A stretch of 64,000 nt of DNA from Rhizobium sp. SL42 (GTDB lineage: Bacteria > Pseudomonadota > Alphaproteobacteria > Rhizobiales > Rhizobiaceae). This document shows positions 37,180 through 46,068 of the stretch, in pieces. The stretch covers positions 1,068,001 to 1,132,000 of the forward strand of contig NZ_CP063397.1 in assembly GCF_021729845.1 (NCBI RefSeq). Direction: 5' to 3'. A program made the translations under genes and the position numbers. Each line of letters opens with the position of its first letter. The first letter of the stretch is position 1. The notes under the pieces were generated by a model, which was given only the letters and a program-made list of their open reading frames with translations, was not told the DNA's origin and did no database searches.

Positions 37180-37188
37180 CAGCATCAG

Positions 37189-37206
37189 GGGGCCAGCTTC
37201 GGCCCC
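37189..37206 (+). terminator. Hairpin after the fasciclin gene
   Basis: GGGGCC and GGCCCC form a 6-bp stem with a six-base loop, 9 bases after the stop codon. The following sequence TTGA has little T content, so termination would be weak. It lies between convergent fasciclin and engB genes. Confidence 0.4.
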
Positions 37207-37239
37207 TTGAAGACCTGACTTCCCGTCCGGACCCTCGAG

Positions 37240-37899
37240 TTACGGGTTTCGGCCGACGGTCTCGGCGATTGCCGCGCGCAATTCGTCGAGGCCGTTGCCT
37301 TTTTCCGAGGAGGTCGAAAGCACTTCCGGGAATGCCGCCGGATGCTTCTTGATCTTTTCCTTCGTCTCGGCGATCAGCCGTGGAACGCCGGCTTCCTTGA
37401 TCTTGTCAGTCTTGGTCAGAACGATCTGATAGGACATCGCCGCCTTGTCGAGCAGCGACAGCACCTCGTCATCGTTCTTCTTTATGCCATGCCGTGAATC
37501 GATCAGGACATAGACGCGCTTGAGTGTCGCGCGTCCGCGAAGATAGTCGAACACCAGCTTGGTCCAGGCATCCACCTGTTCCTTCGGCGCCTGGGCATAG
37601 CCATAGCCGGGCATATCGACAAGCGCCATCGGCGGCATGTCGTCGGCAGCGCCTGAATAGCCGTCCGGCACGAAATAATTCAGTTCCTGGGTCCGGCCGG
37701 GGGTATTGGACGTGCGCGCCAAGGCTTTCTGCCCCACCAGCGCATTGATCAGCGACGACTTGCCGACATTAGAGCGGCCAGCAAAGGCGACTTCCAGCGG
37801 CCCTTCCGGAGGGAGGAACTTCATTGCCGGAACGCCACGGATGAAGATCCACGGGCGGCCGAACAGAGGCTGATCGGCCTTTTGATTGTTGTTTGTCAT
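37240..37899 (-). CDS. engB: Ribosome biogenesis GTPase EngB (YihA/YsxC)
   Basis: 219 residues with GTPase motifs G1 [12 protein letters not shown]3 DMPGYG and G4 TKTDK. The family assists late 50S subunit assembly. In rhizobia it lies in the region of yidC and argB, as here. The upstream 49 bases separate it from a DMT transporter gene that ends at 37949 on the same strand. Confidence 0.94.
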   Translation of the reverse strand: MTNNNQKADQPLFGRPWIFIRGVPAMKFLPPEGPLEVAFAGRSNVGKSSLINALVGQKALARTSNTPGRTQELNYFVPDGYSGAADDMPPMALVDMPGYGYAQAPKEQVDAWTKLVFDYLRGRATLKRVYVLIDSRHGIKKNDDEVLSLLDKAAMSYQIVLTKTDKIKEAGVPRLIAETKEKIKKHPAAFPEVLSTSSEKGNGLDELRAAIAETVGRNP

Positions 37900-37948
37900 G
37901 GGATCGCCTTTCGTATGCCCTGTGAAATCCGGGTTTTAATCGGCAAAG

Positions 37949-38863
37949 TCAAGACGCAGTGGGCACGCGCGGCCCCGGTTCGCGGCGCATATGGCCGATT
38001 AGATAGGTGAAGAGTGCCGCAAGCACGATGCTTCCGCCAATCATTGTCCTGACTGACGGTATTTCATCGTGCAGCAGAACCATCCACACAGGGGCAAGGA
38101 TCATCTCCGCTGTGCCGAGAAGAGCGGCAAGTGCAGAAGGGATCATCCGGGCGCCGGTCACATACATCGCCATGCCCAGGCCGAGGTTGAGCGCACCGAA
38201 GGCAAATAGCAGCGCGAGGTCCGGCAGGCCCACGGCAAAGCCGCCGACCATGGGGGCGGCAATGGCCGAGGCGACGAAACAGCCGAGGCAGGCCGCCGGC
38301 GTCATGCGAATTCCCGGATGGTGACGTGTCAGGGTCATGCAGGCGAAAATCACCGGGATGGAGGCCGCAAGGCCAAGGCCGAGCAGCGAGCCGCCTTCAC
38401 CGATCGACGCCGATACCATGATTGCCACGCCGACAATCACGGCACCGACCGCACCCCAGGTGATCGTGGTGATGGGCTCGCCGAGCAGTACCCGGGCGAG
38501 CAGGGCCGCAAACAGCGGAATGGCCGCCATGAACAGCACGACATTGGCTACCGGCGTCATGCTGACGGCCAAAACGAAGCAGGTCGATACGGCGGCAAAG
38601 CCCGCCGCGATCATCAGTCCCGGCCATCCCATGGCCCGGAAAAGCTTTGCGGTTCCCGCAGCCTTGTCGCGGATCAGCATGAAACTCATGAGGAACAGGC
38701 CGCCGAAAAGACAGCGCCAGAAGACGATGGCCCAGCTGTCAGTCATGCCGATGAAGCGCTGGATTGCGCCGCCATAGCTCCATGCGGTGGCCGAGCCCAG
38801 CACCAGGGCGATGCCAAGCCAGGGACGTGCAGAGGATAGAGGCGAAGAGCTTGAAGCAGTCAT
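37949..38863 (-). CDS. DMT-superfamily (EamA) transporter
   Basis: 304 residues, ten predicted helices in two EamA repeats (first: LGIALVLGSATAWSYGGAIQRF; second: MLTRHHPGIRMTPAACLGCFV onward). Likely an exporter or importer of small metabolites; substrate unknown. It lies between yidC and engB on the same strand but is separated from yidC by a strong terminator. Confidence 0.82.
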   Translation of the reverse strand: MTASSSSPLSSARPWLGIALVLGSATAWSYGGAIQRFIGMTDSWAIVFWRCLFGGLFLMSFMLIRDKAAGTAKLFRAMGWPGLMIAAGFAAVSTCFVLAVSMTPVANVVLFMAAIPLFAALLARVLLGEPITTITWGAVGAVIVGVAIMVSASIGEGGSLLGLGLAASIPVIFACMTLTRHHPGIRMTPAACLGCFVASAIAAPMVGGFAVGLPDLALLFAFGALNLGLGMAMYVTGARMIPSALAALLGTAEMILAPVWMVLLHDEIPSVRTMIGGSIVLAALFTYLIGHMRREPGPRVPTAS

Positions 38864-38889
38864 CGGAGGCTCGCAGGATAATGCTCATA

Positions 38890-38922
38890 AAAGAAAGCCC
38901 CGGTGAGACCGGGGCTTTCTTT
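38890..38922. terminator. Bidirectional intrinsic terminator after yidC
   Basis: AAGAAAGCCCCGGT and ACCGGGGCTTTCTT form a perfect 14-bp stem around a GAG loop. It lies three bases beyond the yidC stop and ends the rpmH-rnpA-yidC transcript. Confidence 0.88.
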
Positions 38923-38924
38923 GA

Positions 38925-40730
38925 TCATTTGGTTTCGGCCGGCTTTCGCCGAAACGCATTGCGGATGGTCTTGAACAGTTCGATCTCGACGCCGTGGCGC
39001 TTCATGATGATCGACTGCTGCAGGACCGAAAGCGTGTTGTTCCAGGCCCAGTAGATCACCAGTCCGGCCGGGAAGCTGCCGAGCATGAAGGTGAAGATCA
39101 GCGGCATCCAGTTGAACAGCATCGCCTGGGTCGGATCCGGAGGCGTCGGGTTCATCCGCATCTGCGCCCACATGGTAACGCCCATGATGATCGGCCAGAT
39201 ACCGAGATGCAGGAAGGTCGGCGCCTCGAAGGGCAGCAGGCCGAACAGGTTGACGAAGCTCGTCGGGTCCGGCGCGGACAGATCCTGGATCCAGCCGAAG
39301 AACGGCGCATGGCGCATCTCGATGGTGACGTAGATGACCTTGTAGAGCGCGAAGAACACCGGGATCTGCAGCAGAACCGGCCAGCAACCGGCAACCGGGT
39401 TGATCTTCTCGGTCTTGTAGAGCTGCATCATGGCCTGCTGCAGCGCCATCTTGTCGTCTGCATGCTTGACCTTCAGCTCTTCGAGCTTCGGCTGCACGCG
39501 CTTCATGTTGGCCATCGACGCATACTGCTTGTTGGCCAGCGGGAAGAACAGCAGCTTGACGACGATGGTCGTCAGCAGGATGGCCACGCCGAAATTGCCG
39601 ACATGACGGTAGAAGAAGTCCATCAGTTTGAACATCGGCTTGGTGATGAAGTAGAACCAGCCCCAGTCGATCATCAGGTTGAACTTGGGAATGTTGAGGT
39701 TCTGCTCGTAGCTTTCGATCACCGGAACCTGCTTCGCACCGGCAAAGACCATCTGCTTGACCGTCGTGCTCTGGCCCGGCGGAACGCTGACAGCATCGCC
39801 CTTGTAGTCGGCCTGGAAACGCGGTTGGCCGTCGGTAAAGTGCGAGAAGCGCGATTCATATGGGATGGACTGCGCCGGGATCAGCGAAGACGCCCAGTAC
39901 TTGTCTGTGATGCCGAGCCAGCCGCCGGTTGCCTTTGCATTGGTGACCGCTTCTTCTTCGATATCCGAGTACTTGTGCTCCGAGAGACTGCTGTCTGCGC
40001 CGAGAACACCGAGGAAGCCTTCATGCAGAACGAAAACCGAAGGGGTCGTCGGCTTGTTGTAGCGGGTCAGGCGGCCATAGGGCGCGACGCTCGCGGCAGC
40101 GGTTCCGGCATTGGCAACGGTATCTTCGATCGTGAACATGTAATGCTCGTCGACCGAGATCGTCCGGCTAAACGTCAGGCCGGCTTCATTGGTATAGGTA
40201 AGCGTGACGGGCGTTGCCTGGGTCAACTTCGCGCCTTCCGGCGCGGTCCAGACGGTGGTCGGTCCAGGCGTGCTGCCGGCATTTTCACCGGCGATATAGC
40301 CGAGTTCGGCAAAATAGGCGTCGGTGGTCTCGGCCGGGCTGAGCAGCGTGACGATCGGGCTGCTGTTGTCGACGGTCTCGTGATACTGCTTCAGGCGCAG
40401 GTCATCCAGGCGGGCGCCGGTCAGGTTGATCGAGCCGATCAGGTCCTGCGTGTCGATGGCAACGCGGGCGGATTTCGCGATCGCGGCTTCCCGGCTGGCT
40501 TCTGGCGACACCGCGGCCGCACCTGCAGGCAGGGCACCGTTGACCGTCCCGGCGGCCGTCGTCGCTGCTGGCGATTGCGTTGCGGCCTGGCTTTGTTCAG
40601 CGGCGATACGCGCTTCCTCGGCCTGGCGCTGGGCCTCGATCCGGGGGTTCATGTAGAAGAACTGCCAGGCAAGCACGATCAGCACGGATAAGGCAATCGC
40701 GACAAAATAATTGCGGTTGTTTTGCATCAT
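38925..40730 (-). CDS. yidC: Membrane protein insertase YidC
   Basis: 601 residues. An N-terminal helix ([20 protein letters not shown]) is followed by a Pro/Ala/Thr-rich linker, the large periplasmic P1 beta domain (about 100-350) and the C-terminal 60-kDa-IMP insertase domain with helices including [20 protein letters not shown] and [20 protein letters not shown]. It inserts and folds inner-membrane proteins. The start overlaps the rnpA stop (ATGA). Confidence 0.97.
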   Translation of the reverse strand: MMQNNRNYFVAIALSVLIVLAWQFFYMNPRIEAQRQAEEARIAAEQSQAATQSPAATTAAGTVNGALPAGAAAVSPEASREAAIAKSARVAIDTQDLIGSINLTGARLDDLRLKQYHETVDNSSPIVTLLSPAETTDAYFAELGYIAGENAGSTPGPTTVWTAPEGAKLTQATPVTLTYTNEAGLTFSRTISVDEHYMFTIEDTVANAGTAAASVAPYGRLTRYNKPTTPSVFVLHEGFLGVLGADSSLSEHKYSDIEEEAVTNAKATGGWLGITDKYWASSLIPAQSIPYESRFSHFTDGQPRFQADYKGDAVSVPPGQSTTVKQMVFAGAKQVPVIESYEQNLNIPKFNLMIDWGWFYFITKPMFKLMDFFYRHVGNFGVAILLTTIVVKLLFFPLANKQYASMANMKRVQPKLEELKVKHADDKMALQQAMMQLYKTEKINPVAGCWPVLLQIPVFFALYKVIYVTIEMRHAPFFGWIQDLSAPDPTSFVNLFGLLPFEAPTFLHLGIWPIIMGVTMWAQMRMNPTPPDPTQAMLFNWMPLIFTFMLGSFPAGLVIYWAWNNTLSVLQQSIIMKRHGVEIELFKTIRNAFRRKPAETK

Positions 40731-41116
40731 TCTTTCCTGGAACCGGCCTTCTGAGACCGTAGGTTAGTCGTCTGGCTATTGGCTATGCGGTTGGTCAGTT
40801 GCGCTGCGAGCTGATCAAACGGTGCGTTCAGCACCTCGCGCCGGGCGACAATGACATAGTCGTGTCCCGGCCGCATTGCAAACGCTGCATTCAGTCGCAC
40901 GGCCTCTTTTAGCCTGCGGCGCATACGATTGCGCTCGACTGCATTGCCATGTTTCTTGGTGACGGTGAAGCCGACCCGGGCCGGTGCGCTGTCTTTTCGG
41001 TCGAGAACCTCAAGAAGGATCAATCGGCCCTTGCGCTTTTCGCCGTTTCTGACGGCGAGGAACTGGGGGCGGCTTTTCAGCCGCCCGACAGTGTTCTTCT
41101 GTTCTGTGTCTGTCAT
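40727..41116 (-). CDS. rnpA: Ribonuclease P protein component
   Basis: 129 residues, slightly longer than average because of a tail after the conserved domain. The RNR motif is [18 protein letters not shown], and the N-terminal [15 protein letters not shown] binds precursor tRNA. It partners with the catalytic RNA, which is not in this window. It starts 30 bases after rpmH and overlaps yidC by four bases. Confidence 0.96.
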   Translation of the reverse strand: MTDTEQKNTVGRLKSRPQFLAVRNGEKRKGRLILLEVLDRKDSAPARVGFTVTKKHGNAVERNRMRRRLKEAVRLNAAFAMRPGHDYVIVARREVLNAPFDQLAAQLTNRIANSQTTNLRSQKAGSRKE

Positions 41117-41146
41117 GAGCCCGTCATCTCGTCGGGCATCCGGCCG

Positions 41147-41281
41147 TTAGGCCGACAGCTTGGCGCGACCGCGACCGCGGCGAGCGTTCAGAACTTTGCG
41201 GCCGCCCTTGGTGGCCATACGCGCACGGAAACCGTGGCGGCGCTTGCGAACAAGCTTGGAAGGCTGGTAAGTACGCTTCAT
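41147..41281 (-). CDS. rpmH: 50S ribosomal protein L34
   Basis: A 44-residue gene: [18 protein letters not shown], then [18 protein letters not shown] and the C-terminal KLSA. It is the full-length, highly basic L34. It heads the rpmH-rnpA-yidC transcript and has a near-consensus promoter about 110 bases upstream. Confidence 0.97.
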   Translation of the reverse strand: MKRTYQPSKLVRKRRHGFRARMATKGGRKVLNARRGRGRAKLSA

Positions 41282-41581
41282 TTATTTAATACCGCGGTGT
41301 GCGGCCCTTCTTGGATTTTGCATTTCTGCAAAAGCGTTGGTGCTATCGCACGGCTAACCGCCGCCGGGGCGGGTTTCCGAACGTGCGCGGCTTATAGTGT
41401 CGAAGGGCCGGAGAGTCAATCGGGCCGCAGAGAGGCCGGATATCGGCAAACAGAGGATCCGCCGACGCGCATCTGTAAGGCCTTTGTTCATGGTCAAGTC
41501 TTTCGCGTTGCACTAAAATGGCCTAAATCAGGGCGGCAAGCCCGACGGCGCTGAACTGGCGTGCGACAGGAGATGATACGG
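41282..41581. other. 300-base intergenic region between rpmH and a histidine kinase gene
   Basis: Divergent control region. It contains the rpmH promoter on the minus strand and about 100 bases of minus-strand leader with GC-rich sequence. No coding region or RNA gene is recognised. Confidence 0.6.
41391..41419 (-). promoter_or_regulatory. Housekeeping (sigma-70-type) promoter of rpmH-rnpA-yidC
   Basis: On the minus strand TTGACT (41419-41414) and TATAAG (41396-41391) are spaced by exactly 17 bases. This is the best vegetative promoter match in the window and fits a ribosomal-protein operon. The transcript would have a leader of about 100 bases. Confidence 0.75.
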
Positions 41582-43066
41582 ATGCTTGATCGGCAGGACA
41601 GCGAAATGCAGTCCGACCTCGGCGAGGTCTATCCCATGCCGCGTCGCATTCGAGGCCTGTCGGGCAAGCTGCTCTGGCTGACCATTGCCTTCGTCATGTT
41701 GGCGGAAATCCTGATCTTTGCCCCCTCCGTCGCCACCATGCGCTTGCGCTGGCTGCAGGACAGGCTGAACACGGCTGCCGCCGCCGGCGTGGTTATTGAC
41801 GGACTTCAGCCGCTTGAACTGCCGCGCCAGGTCCAGAACGATACCCTGATGACCACAGGCACCAAGGCGATCGTCCTGCGCAAGGACGGGACATCGCGGC
41901 TCCTGGCCGTGACCGAGATGCCCAAGGAGGTCGACGCGCAGTTCGATCTTGCCAGCTATGGCGAACTGCAGTCGATCCGCGATGCCTTCTACACACTTCT
42001 GCTCGGCGGCGATCGTTTGCTGCGTGTCTACGGACCCGTCGGCGAAAGCGAGATGGTCATCGAGCTGGTGATGGAAGAAAAGGCGCTGCGCAAGGCGATG
42101 CTCGCTTATGCCCATAACATCCTGATCGTCTCGTTGTTTATTTCGGTGATCACCGCGATCCTGATGTATCTCGCAATTAACCGCATGATGATCGTGCCGG
42201 TCCGACGCCTGACCAGCAACATGCAATCCTTCGCCGAAGATCCGGAAGACCCGGCGCGCGTCTGGTTTGCCGGCGACGGCAATGATGAGATCGCGGTTGC
42301 CGGACGTCACCTTGCCCGAATGCAGGGCCAGCTGCAAAAGACCCTCAAACAGCAGAAGAATCTCGCCGATCTGGGTCTCGCCGTATCGAAGATCAATCAC
42401 GACATGCGCAATATCCTGGCGTCGGCCCAGCTGATGTCCGACCGTTTGGTCGATGTCGAGGACCCGCTGGTCAAGAGTTTCGCGCCGAAGCTGCTGCGCA
42501 CCATCGATCGCGCCGTTGGCTATACAAACGAGGTTCTGTCTTACGGCCAGACTTCGGAGGCGGATCCGCGCCGGCGCCTCTTTCGGCTTGCCGACCTATG
42601 TCAGGAGGTCCGCGATCTTCTCAATATCGGGCCAGACAGCGGCATCGAATTCATCGAGGCCATCGCGCCCGATATCGAGGTCGATGCCGACAGCGAGCAA
42701 TTGTTCCGCGTCATCCACAATATCTGCCGCAATGCCTTCCAGGCGCTTGCCACCTATGTTCCGGAAGATCCGGACTATCCTCGCCGAATCACCGTCTCTG
42801 CCCAGCGCATGGGGGGCGTGGTGTCCATTACCGTCGACGACACGGGGCCGGGCATGCCGAGAAAGGCGCGCGAGAACCTCTTTGCTGCCTTTCGCGGGTC
42901 GGCTCGTTCCGGAGGCACGGGGCTCGGTCTTGCCATTGCGCGCGAACTGGTCATCGCCCATGGCGGAACAATCGCATTGGTGGAAAAACCAGGTCCGGGA
43001 ACGCTGTTTCGCGTCGAGATCCCAGACAGGCCAGTGTCTTTGAACGATTGGCGCGCCCGCGCCTGA
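41582..43066 (+). CDS. Sensor histidine kinase (orphan)
   Basis: 494 residues. A membrane helix near the N-terminus (LLWLTIAFVMLAEILIFAP), a periplasmic segment (about 55-175), a second helix (ILIVSLFISVITAILMYLAI) and a HAMP-like linker with PVRRLTSNMQSFAED. The phosphoacceptor box is NHDMRNILASAQL, the N-box HNICRNAFQAL, then DTGPGMP and GGTGLGLAIA. Start chosen at ATG 41582 because GGAG lies ten bases before; GTG 41561 is possible. No response regulator lies next to it. Confidence 0.88.
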   Translation: MLDRQDSEMQSDLGEVYPMPRRIRGLSGKLLWLTIAFVMLAEILIFAPSVATMRLRWLQDRLNTAAAAGVVIDGLQPLELPRQVQNDTLMTTGTKAIVLRKDGTSRLLAVTEMPKEVDAQFDLASYGELQSIRDAFYTLLLGGDRLLRVYGPVGESEMVIELVMEEKALRKAMLAYAHNILIVSLFISVITAILMYLAINRMMIVPVRRLTSNMQSFAEDPEDPARVWFAGDGNDEIAVAGRHLARMQGQLQKTLKQQKNLADLGLAVSKINHDMRNILASAQLMSDRLVDVEDPLVKSFAPKLLRTIDRAVGYTNEVLSYGQTSEADPRRRLFRLADLCQEVRDLLNIGPDSGIEFIEAIAPDIEVDADSEQLFRVIHNICRNAFQALATYVPEDPDYPRRITVSAQRMGGVVSITVDDTGPGMPRKARENLFAAFRGSARSGGTGLGLAIARELVIAHGGTIALVEKPGPGTLFRVEIPDRPVSLNDWRARA

Positions 43067-43181
43067 AGGCGCCGAATTTCTTTCGTGACGGCAAAATGAC
43101 TCTTTTTTCGCAAAGACGCTTGCAATCCTCCGCAGTCCGCTTTAGAGGATCGCCACACGCCGACGAACAGTCGGCAGGCAA

Positions 43182-43258
43182 GCACCCGTAGCTCAGCTGG
43201 ATAGAGCACCAGACTACGAATCTGGGGGTCAGGAGTTCGAATCTCTTCGGGTGCGCCA
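43182..43258 (+). tRNA. tRNA-Arg (anticodon ACG)
   Basis: A 77-base cloverleaf. The acceptor stem is GCACCCG / CGGGTGC, the D-arm GCTCAGCTGGATAGAGC, the anticodon stem-loop CAGACTACGAATCTG with ACG, the T-loop GTTCGAATC, and CCA is encoded. It would read CGN arginine codons after A34 deamination. No integrase or duplicated tRNA end was seen beside it. Confidence 0.97.
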
Positions 43259-43260
43259 CT

Positions 43261-43279
43261 CTCTATCAGTTTGATAGAG
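43261..43279 (+). terminator. Probable terminator of the tRNA-Arg gene
   Basis: CTCTATCA and TGATAGAG form a perfect 8-bp stem with loop GTT, beginning three bases after the CCA end. The tail is only moderately T-rich (TAGAAATTTCTT). Confidence 0.55.
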
Positions 43280-43313
43280 CTAGAAATTTCTTAAAAATCA
43301 AAGCGCCGAAACT

Positions 43314-43337
43314 CATCTTTTCCAACCGGAAAAGATG
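43314..43337. repeat. Perfect 10-bp hairpin
   Basis: CATCTTTTCC and GGAAAAGATG enclose the four-base loop AACC. No T-run follows on the plus strand. Role unknown. Confidence 0.6.
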
Positions 43338-43534
43338 CCTTGGCGTGCGTCTGGATTTCACCCGACGGGAAACCTGGCCGACGGCTGTTGATGCCTGTTG
43401 ATCTGGTGCAAACCTGGTCGGCGTCGCTTTGTCGGGACCGTTTCGCTCGGCCCTTCCAACGCGTTTTGCGTTCCTTCACGGGTCAAAAATTGTCGTGGTC
43501 TGATCACGCCATCTAATATATCAGTTCATGGAAA

Positions 43535-43591
43535 CGTTGCAGTGCGAGATTCGCCGCGCCTCACGGCGTGAAAGGCTCGACGACTGCAACG
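43535..43591. repeat. Compound hairpin upstream of the proline racemase-like gene
   Basis: Outer arms CGTTGCAGT and ACTGCAACG (9 bp) enclose CGAG/CTCG and CGCCG/CGGCG stems separated by small internal loops, giving one elongated folded element of 57 bases. It ends 80 bases before the start codon. Confidence 0.5.
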
Positions 43592-43671
43592 CGTGACGGT
43601 TTGGGCTGCCAATACATTTGGCAGCGTGTGGCGGGCTTGGCTTCTGCCGCTTCGAGACGGGGAAATTGCAG

Positions 43672-44712
43672 ATGAGATGGAAGCGGACGATACAGCTGCT
43701 CGACGTTCACGCCGAGGGCGAAATCGGCAAGGTTGCGATTGGTGGTGTGCCGAAGATTCCGGGAGACACCGTGGCCGACCAGTTGGCCTGGCTGAATACC
43801 GACCCCAAGGGCGAAGAACTGCGCCGGATGCTGGTGCTGGAGCCACGCGGTGCGCCGATCGGCTCGGTCAACTTGCTTCTTCCCCCAAAGAATCCGGCCG
43901 CGGATGCCGCCTTTGTCATCCTGCAGCCGGATCAGGCGCATGCCAGTTCCGGTTCTAACTCGATCTGCGTCACCACGGCACTGCTGGAGGCCGGTATCGT
44001 CGAGATGCAGGAGCCGGAAACCATCGTCATACTGGAAACGGCAGCCGGCCTCGTCAAGGCCACGGCCACATGCCGCGACGGCCGTTGCGAGCGCGTCAAG
44101 CTCACCATGGTGCCCTCTTTTGTCCACCAACTCGATGTAGCGTTGGAGACCGAGCATTGGGGCCGGATCACCTTTGACCTCAGCTATGGCGGCATCTTTT
44201 ATGCGCTGGTCGATGTCGGCCAGGTCGGCCTGACCATCGAAAAGGCCAATGCCCGCGCACTTGTCGAGGCAGGCATGATCCTGAAGCAGGAAATCAATCG
44301 GCACATCCCTGTCGTGCATCCGGAGATCCCTGCCATTTCCGGCGTCGCCTATGTCATGTTCCGCGATGTGGATCCGGATGGCGCCGTGCGCACCTGCACC
44401 ACCATGTGGCCGGGCCGGGTGGATCGTTCGCCTTGCGGGACCGGCAATTCGGCCAATCTGGCGACGCTGCATGCCCGCGGCCGTGCCAAGGCCGGCGATG
44501 TCATGCTGTCACGCTCGATCATCGGCTCGGAGTTCGAAGTCGGCCTTGCCGGCGTCACAGAAGTTGCCGGCCGCCCGGCTGTCATTCCGACGATCAGCGG
44601 CCGCGGCTTCACCTTCGGCCTGCATCAGGTTGCGCTCGATCCGTTTGATCCCTTCGAGCATGGCTTTGCGCTGACCGACGTCTGGGGGCCATCATCCGGC
44701 TCGATCGGCTGA
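43672..44712 (+). CDS. Proline racemase-family enzyme, Ser/Cys type (hydroxyproline epimerase or trans-3-hydroxy-L-proline dehydratase)
   Basis: 346 residues, two-lobed diaminopimelate epimerase fold. Canonical proline racemases have Cys in a MCGHG-type motif; here the equivalent segment reads SSGSNSI, so Ser replaces the first catalytic Cys and Ser the following His. The second site keeps Cys in DRSPCGTGNSA. In this family Ser/Cys members are hydroxyproline epimerases or 3-hydroxyproline dehydratases rather than proline racemases. No other hydroxyproline genes are adjacent. The start is ATG 43672 with ACGGGGAA upstream. Confidence 0.82.
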   Translation: MRWKRTIQLLDVHAEGEIGKVAIGGVPKIPGDTVADQLAWLNTDPKGEELRRMLVLEPRGAPIGSVNLLLPPKNPAADAAFVILQPDQAHASSGSNSICVTTALLEAGIVEMQEPETIVILETAAGLVKATATCRDGRCERVKLTMVPSFVHQLDVALETEHWGRITFDLSYGGIFYALVDVGQVGLTIEKANARALVEAGMILKQEINRHIPVVHPEIPAISGVAYVMFRDVDPDGAVRTCTTMWPGRVDRSPCGTGNSANLATLHARGRAKAGDVMLSRSIIGSEFEVGLAGVTEVAGRPAVIPTISGRGFTFGLHQVALDPFDPFEHGFALTDVWGPSSGSIG

Positions 44713-44889
44713 GGCAGTGATCCTGCAGGATGGGGTCGATCACCATGGCATTGCGAGATTCGTTAAACTGCAATGTAAGTTGGTAGGCTAATCGTAAGGG
44801 TCTTGTTTTTCCCCATCTTGCTATCTGCCGACGCCACCGAATATGTAGGATTGATATGTGTAAATCTCAGATTGGCAAGTAATTTCTAA

Positions 44890-45624
44890 ATGAAAGAACT
44901 CATTGCGATAGGATCAACCCTGCTGCCGTTTCCGGCGATGCCTTCCACACTTCGCGGAAGTGCGGTGTTTTCCGGATTAACTCTTGAAGAGGACCGTGAT
45001 TGGCTGTCCCGCTGTCACACACGTGCTCTTTGTGCCGGGGAAAGCCTCGTCGACTTCGAAGATGCGTCGAAGGATGTCTTCATCGTTCAGACGGGCGAAG
45101 TCCGGGCGGTTCTTCGCTTTTCGGTAGGCAAGGAAGCGATTCTTGGTACTTTCAAGCGCGGCGATATTCTCGGTGAACTTGCGGCCATCGACGACCTGAG
45201 CCGTTCGGCAAGCCTGATGGCCGTCAGCGAGGCGCTTGTCACCGTTATCCCCTATGCGGTGTTCCATGACATCCTGCGGCAGCGGCCGGATGTTGCGCTA
45301 TCGCTCCTGCAACTGCTGTCGAAGCGCGTCCGCGCGATGAACGAGCGCCTGTCGGAATTGTCCTTCCTCGACACCAAGCATCGCCTCTATAATACGCTCC
45401 TGCGGCTGTCGCGCCTTCGCGCCGATGGCGGGCGTGAGCGCATCATCTCGCCGCCGCTGGTTCACGCCGAGCTGGCCGAACATATCGGCGCCAGCCGGGA
45501 AACCGTGTCACGGGAAATGTCACGGCTTGCGCGCGAACAGCTCGTCGAGCGCACCAGCCGTGCCATCGTGCTGAAGAACCCGGTCGAACTGTCGAAGCGC
45601 ATCTCGCGGGCGCTCGAGGGCTAA
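44890..45624 (+). CDS. Crp/Fnr-family transcriptional regulator
   Basis: 244 residues. An N-terminal cyclic-nucleotide-binding fold (FSGLTLEEDRDWL..., VFIVQTGEVRAVL, GDILGELAAIDDLSRSASLMA), the dimer helix (about 125-150), and a C-terminal winged helix with ELAEHIGASRETVSREMSRLAREQLV. The phosphate cassette GELAAIDDLSRSAS has GE-LA and R-S-A-S, so cyclic-nucleotide binding is possible. No cysteine cluster for an Fnr Fe-S centre is seen. Target genes are unknown; it converges on fucU. Confidence 0.88.
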   Translation: MKELIAIGSTLLPFPAMPSTLRGSAVFSGLTLEEDRDWLSRCHTRALCAGESLVDFEDASKDVFIVQTGEVRAVLRFSVGKEAILGTFKRGDILGELAAIDDLSRSASLMAVSEALVTVIPYAVFHDILRQRPDVALSLLQLLSKRVRAMNERLSELSFLDTKHRLYNTLLRLSRLRADGGRERIISPPLVHAELAEHIGASRETVSREMSRLAREQLVERTSRAIVLKNPVELSKRISRALEG

Positions 45625-45639
45625 CCTCGGGTCCGTCGA

Positions 45640-46068
45640 TCACGGATAGATTACGCCCTTGCGCAGGATGACATTGGCGTAGAGCCGCGGTTCACCGGTC
45701 TGTACAATTGTATGCGCAGCCTTAACCCGGTTGTAGAAGTCGGCGCCAACCAGCGGCGTCACCGCGTTTTTTGCCTCGTGGCGGGCGCAGCAGTCGATGA
45801 TTTCCTGGTGCACGGGATCGACCTGCGCCGGTTTCCCCCCGACGGTCGAGCGAAAAATCGCCTCCGGCACGAAATCGTCGATCGGCATGACGCTTAGAAC
45901 GGCATTCAGCACCGGGACGAGATGATGGCCGTCGAGCCGCACCAGCCGTCGCGCATGTTCCAGCGCCGGATAGTTGCCGTCGACGATGGCAATCTCGTCG
46001 CCATGGCCCATGGCACGCAGCGTCGCCAGCAGTTCCGGGCTCAGCAGCGGATCAATTCCCTTCAGCAT
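45640..46068 (-). CDS. fucU: RbsD/FucU-family sugar mutarotase
   Basis: 142 residues. The family motif GHGDEIAIVDGNYPA near residue 21 and the C-terminal YANVILRKGVI are present, with FucU-like rather than RbsD-like spacing. Such proteins speed interconversion of sugar anomers. The gene overlaps the end of the ROK regulator gene by 17 bases, so both are translated from one message; this suggests a role with the fructose locus rather than fucose, which has no genes here. Confidence 0.85.
   Translation of the reverse strand: MLKGIDPLLSPELLATLRAMGHGDEIAIVDGNYPALEHARRLVRLDGHHLVPVLNAVLSVMPIDDFVPEAIFRSTVGGKPAQVDPVHQEIIDCCARHEAKNAVTPLVGADFYNRVKAAHTIVQTGEPRLYANVILRKGVIYP

Larger units (their letters stand above)
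43259..43671. other. 413-base non-coding stretch with several inverted repeats
   Basis: I recognise no gene here. A 62-codon minus-strand frame lacks any conserved feature. The stretch holds three hairpins described separately: CTCTATCA/TGATAGAG just after the tRNA (43261-43279), a 10-bp perfect stem (43314-43337), and a compound stem at 43535-43591 shortly before the proline racemase-like gene. Confidence 0.6.

Noticed and set aside
38994..40691. Plus-strand frame of about 565 codons opposite yidC
   Set aside because: Antisense composition artefact; yidC helices and insertase domain are clear.
43291..43479. 62-codon minus-strand frame after tRNA-Arg
   Set aside because: Very basic, no conserved pattern, no ribosome-binding site, and it runs through a perfect hairpin.
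43182..43671. Genomic island integrated at tRNA-Arg
   Set aside because: No integrase, no repeat of the tRNA 3' end, and the genes beyond are ordinary chromosomal ones.
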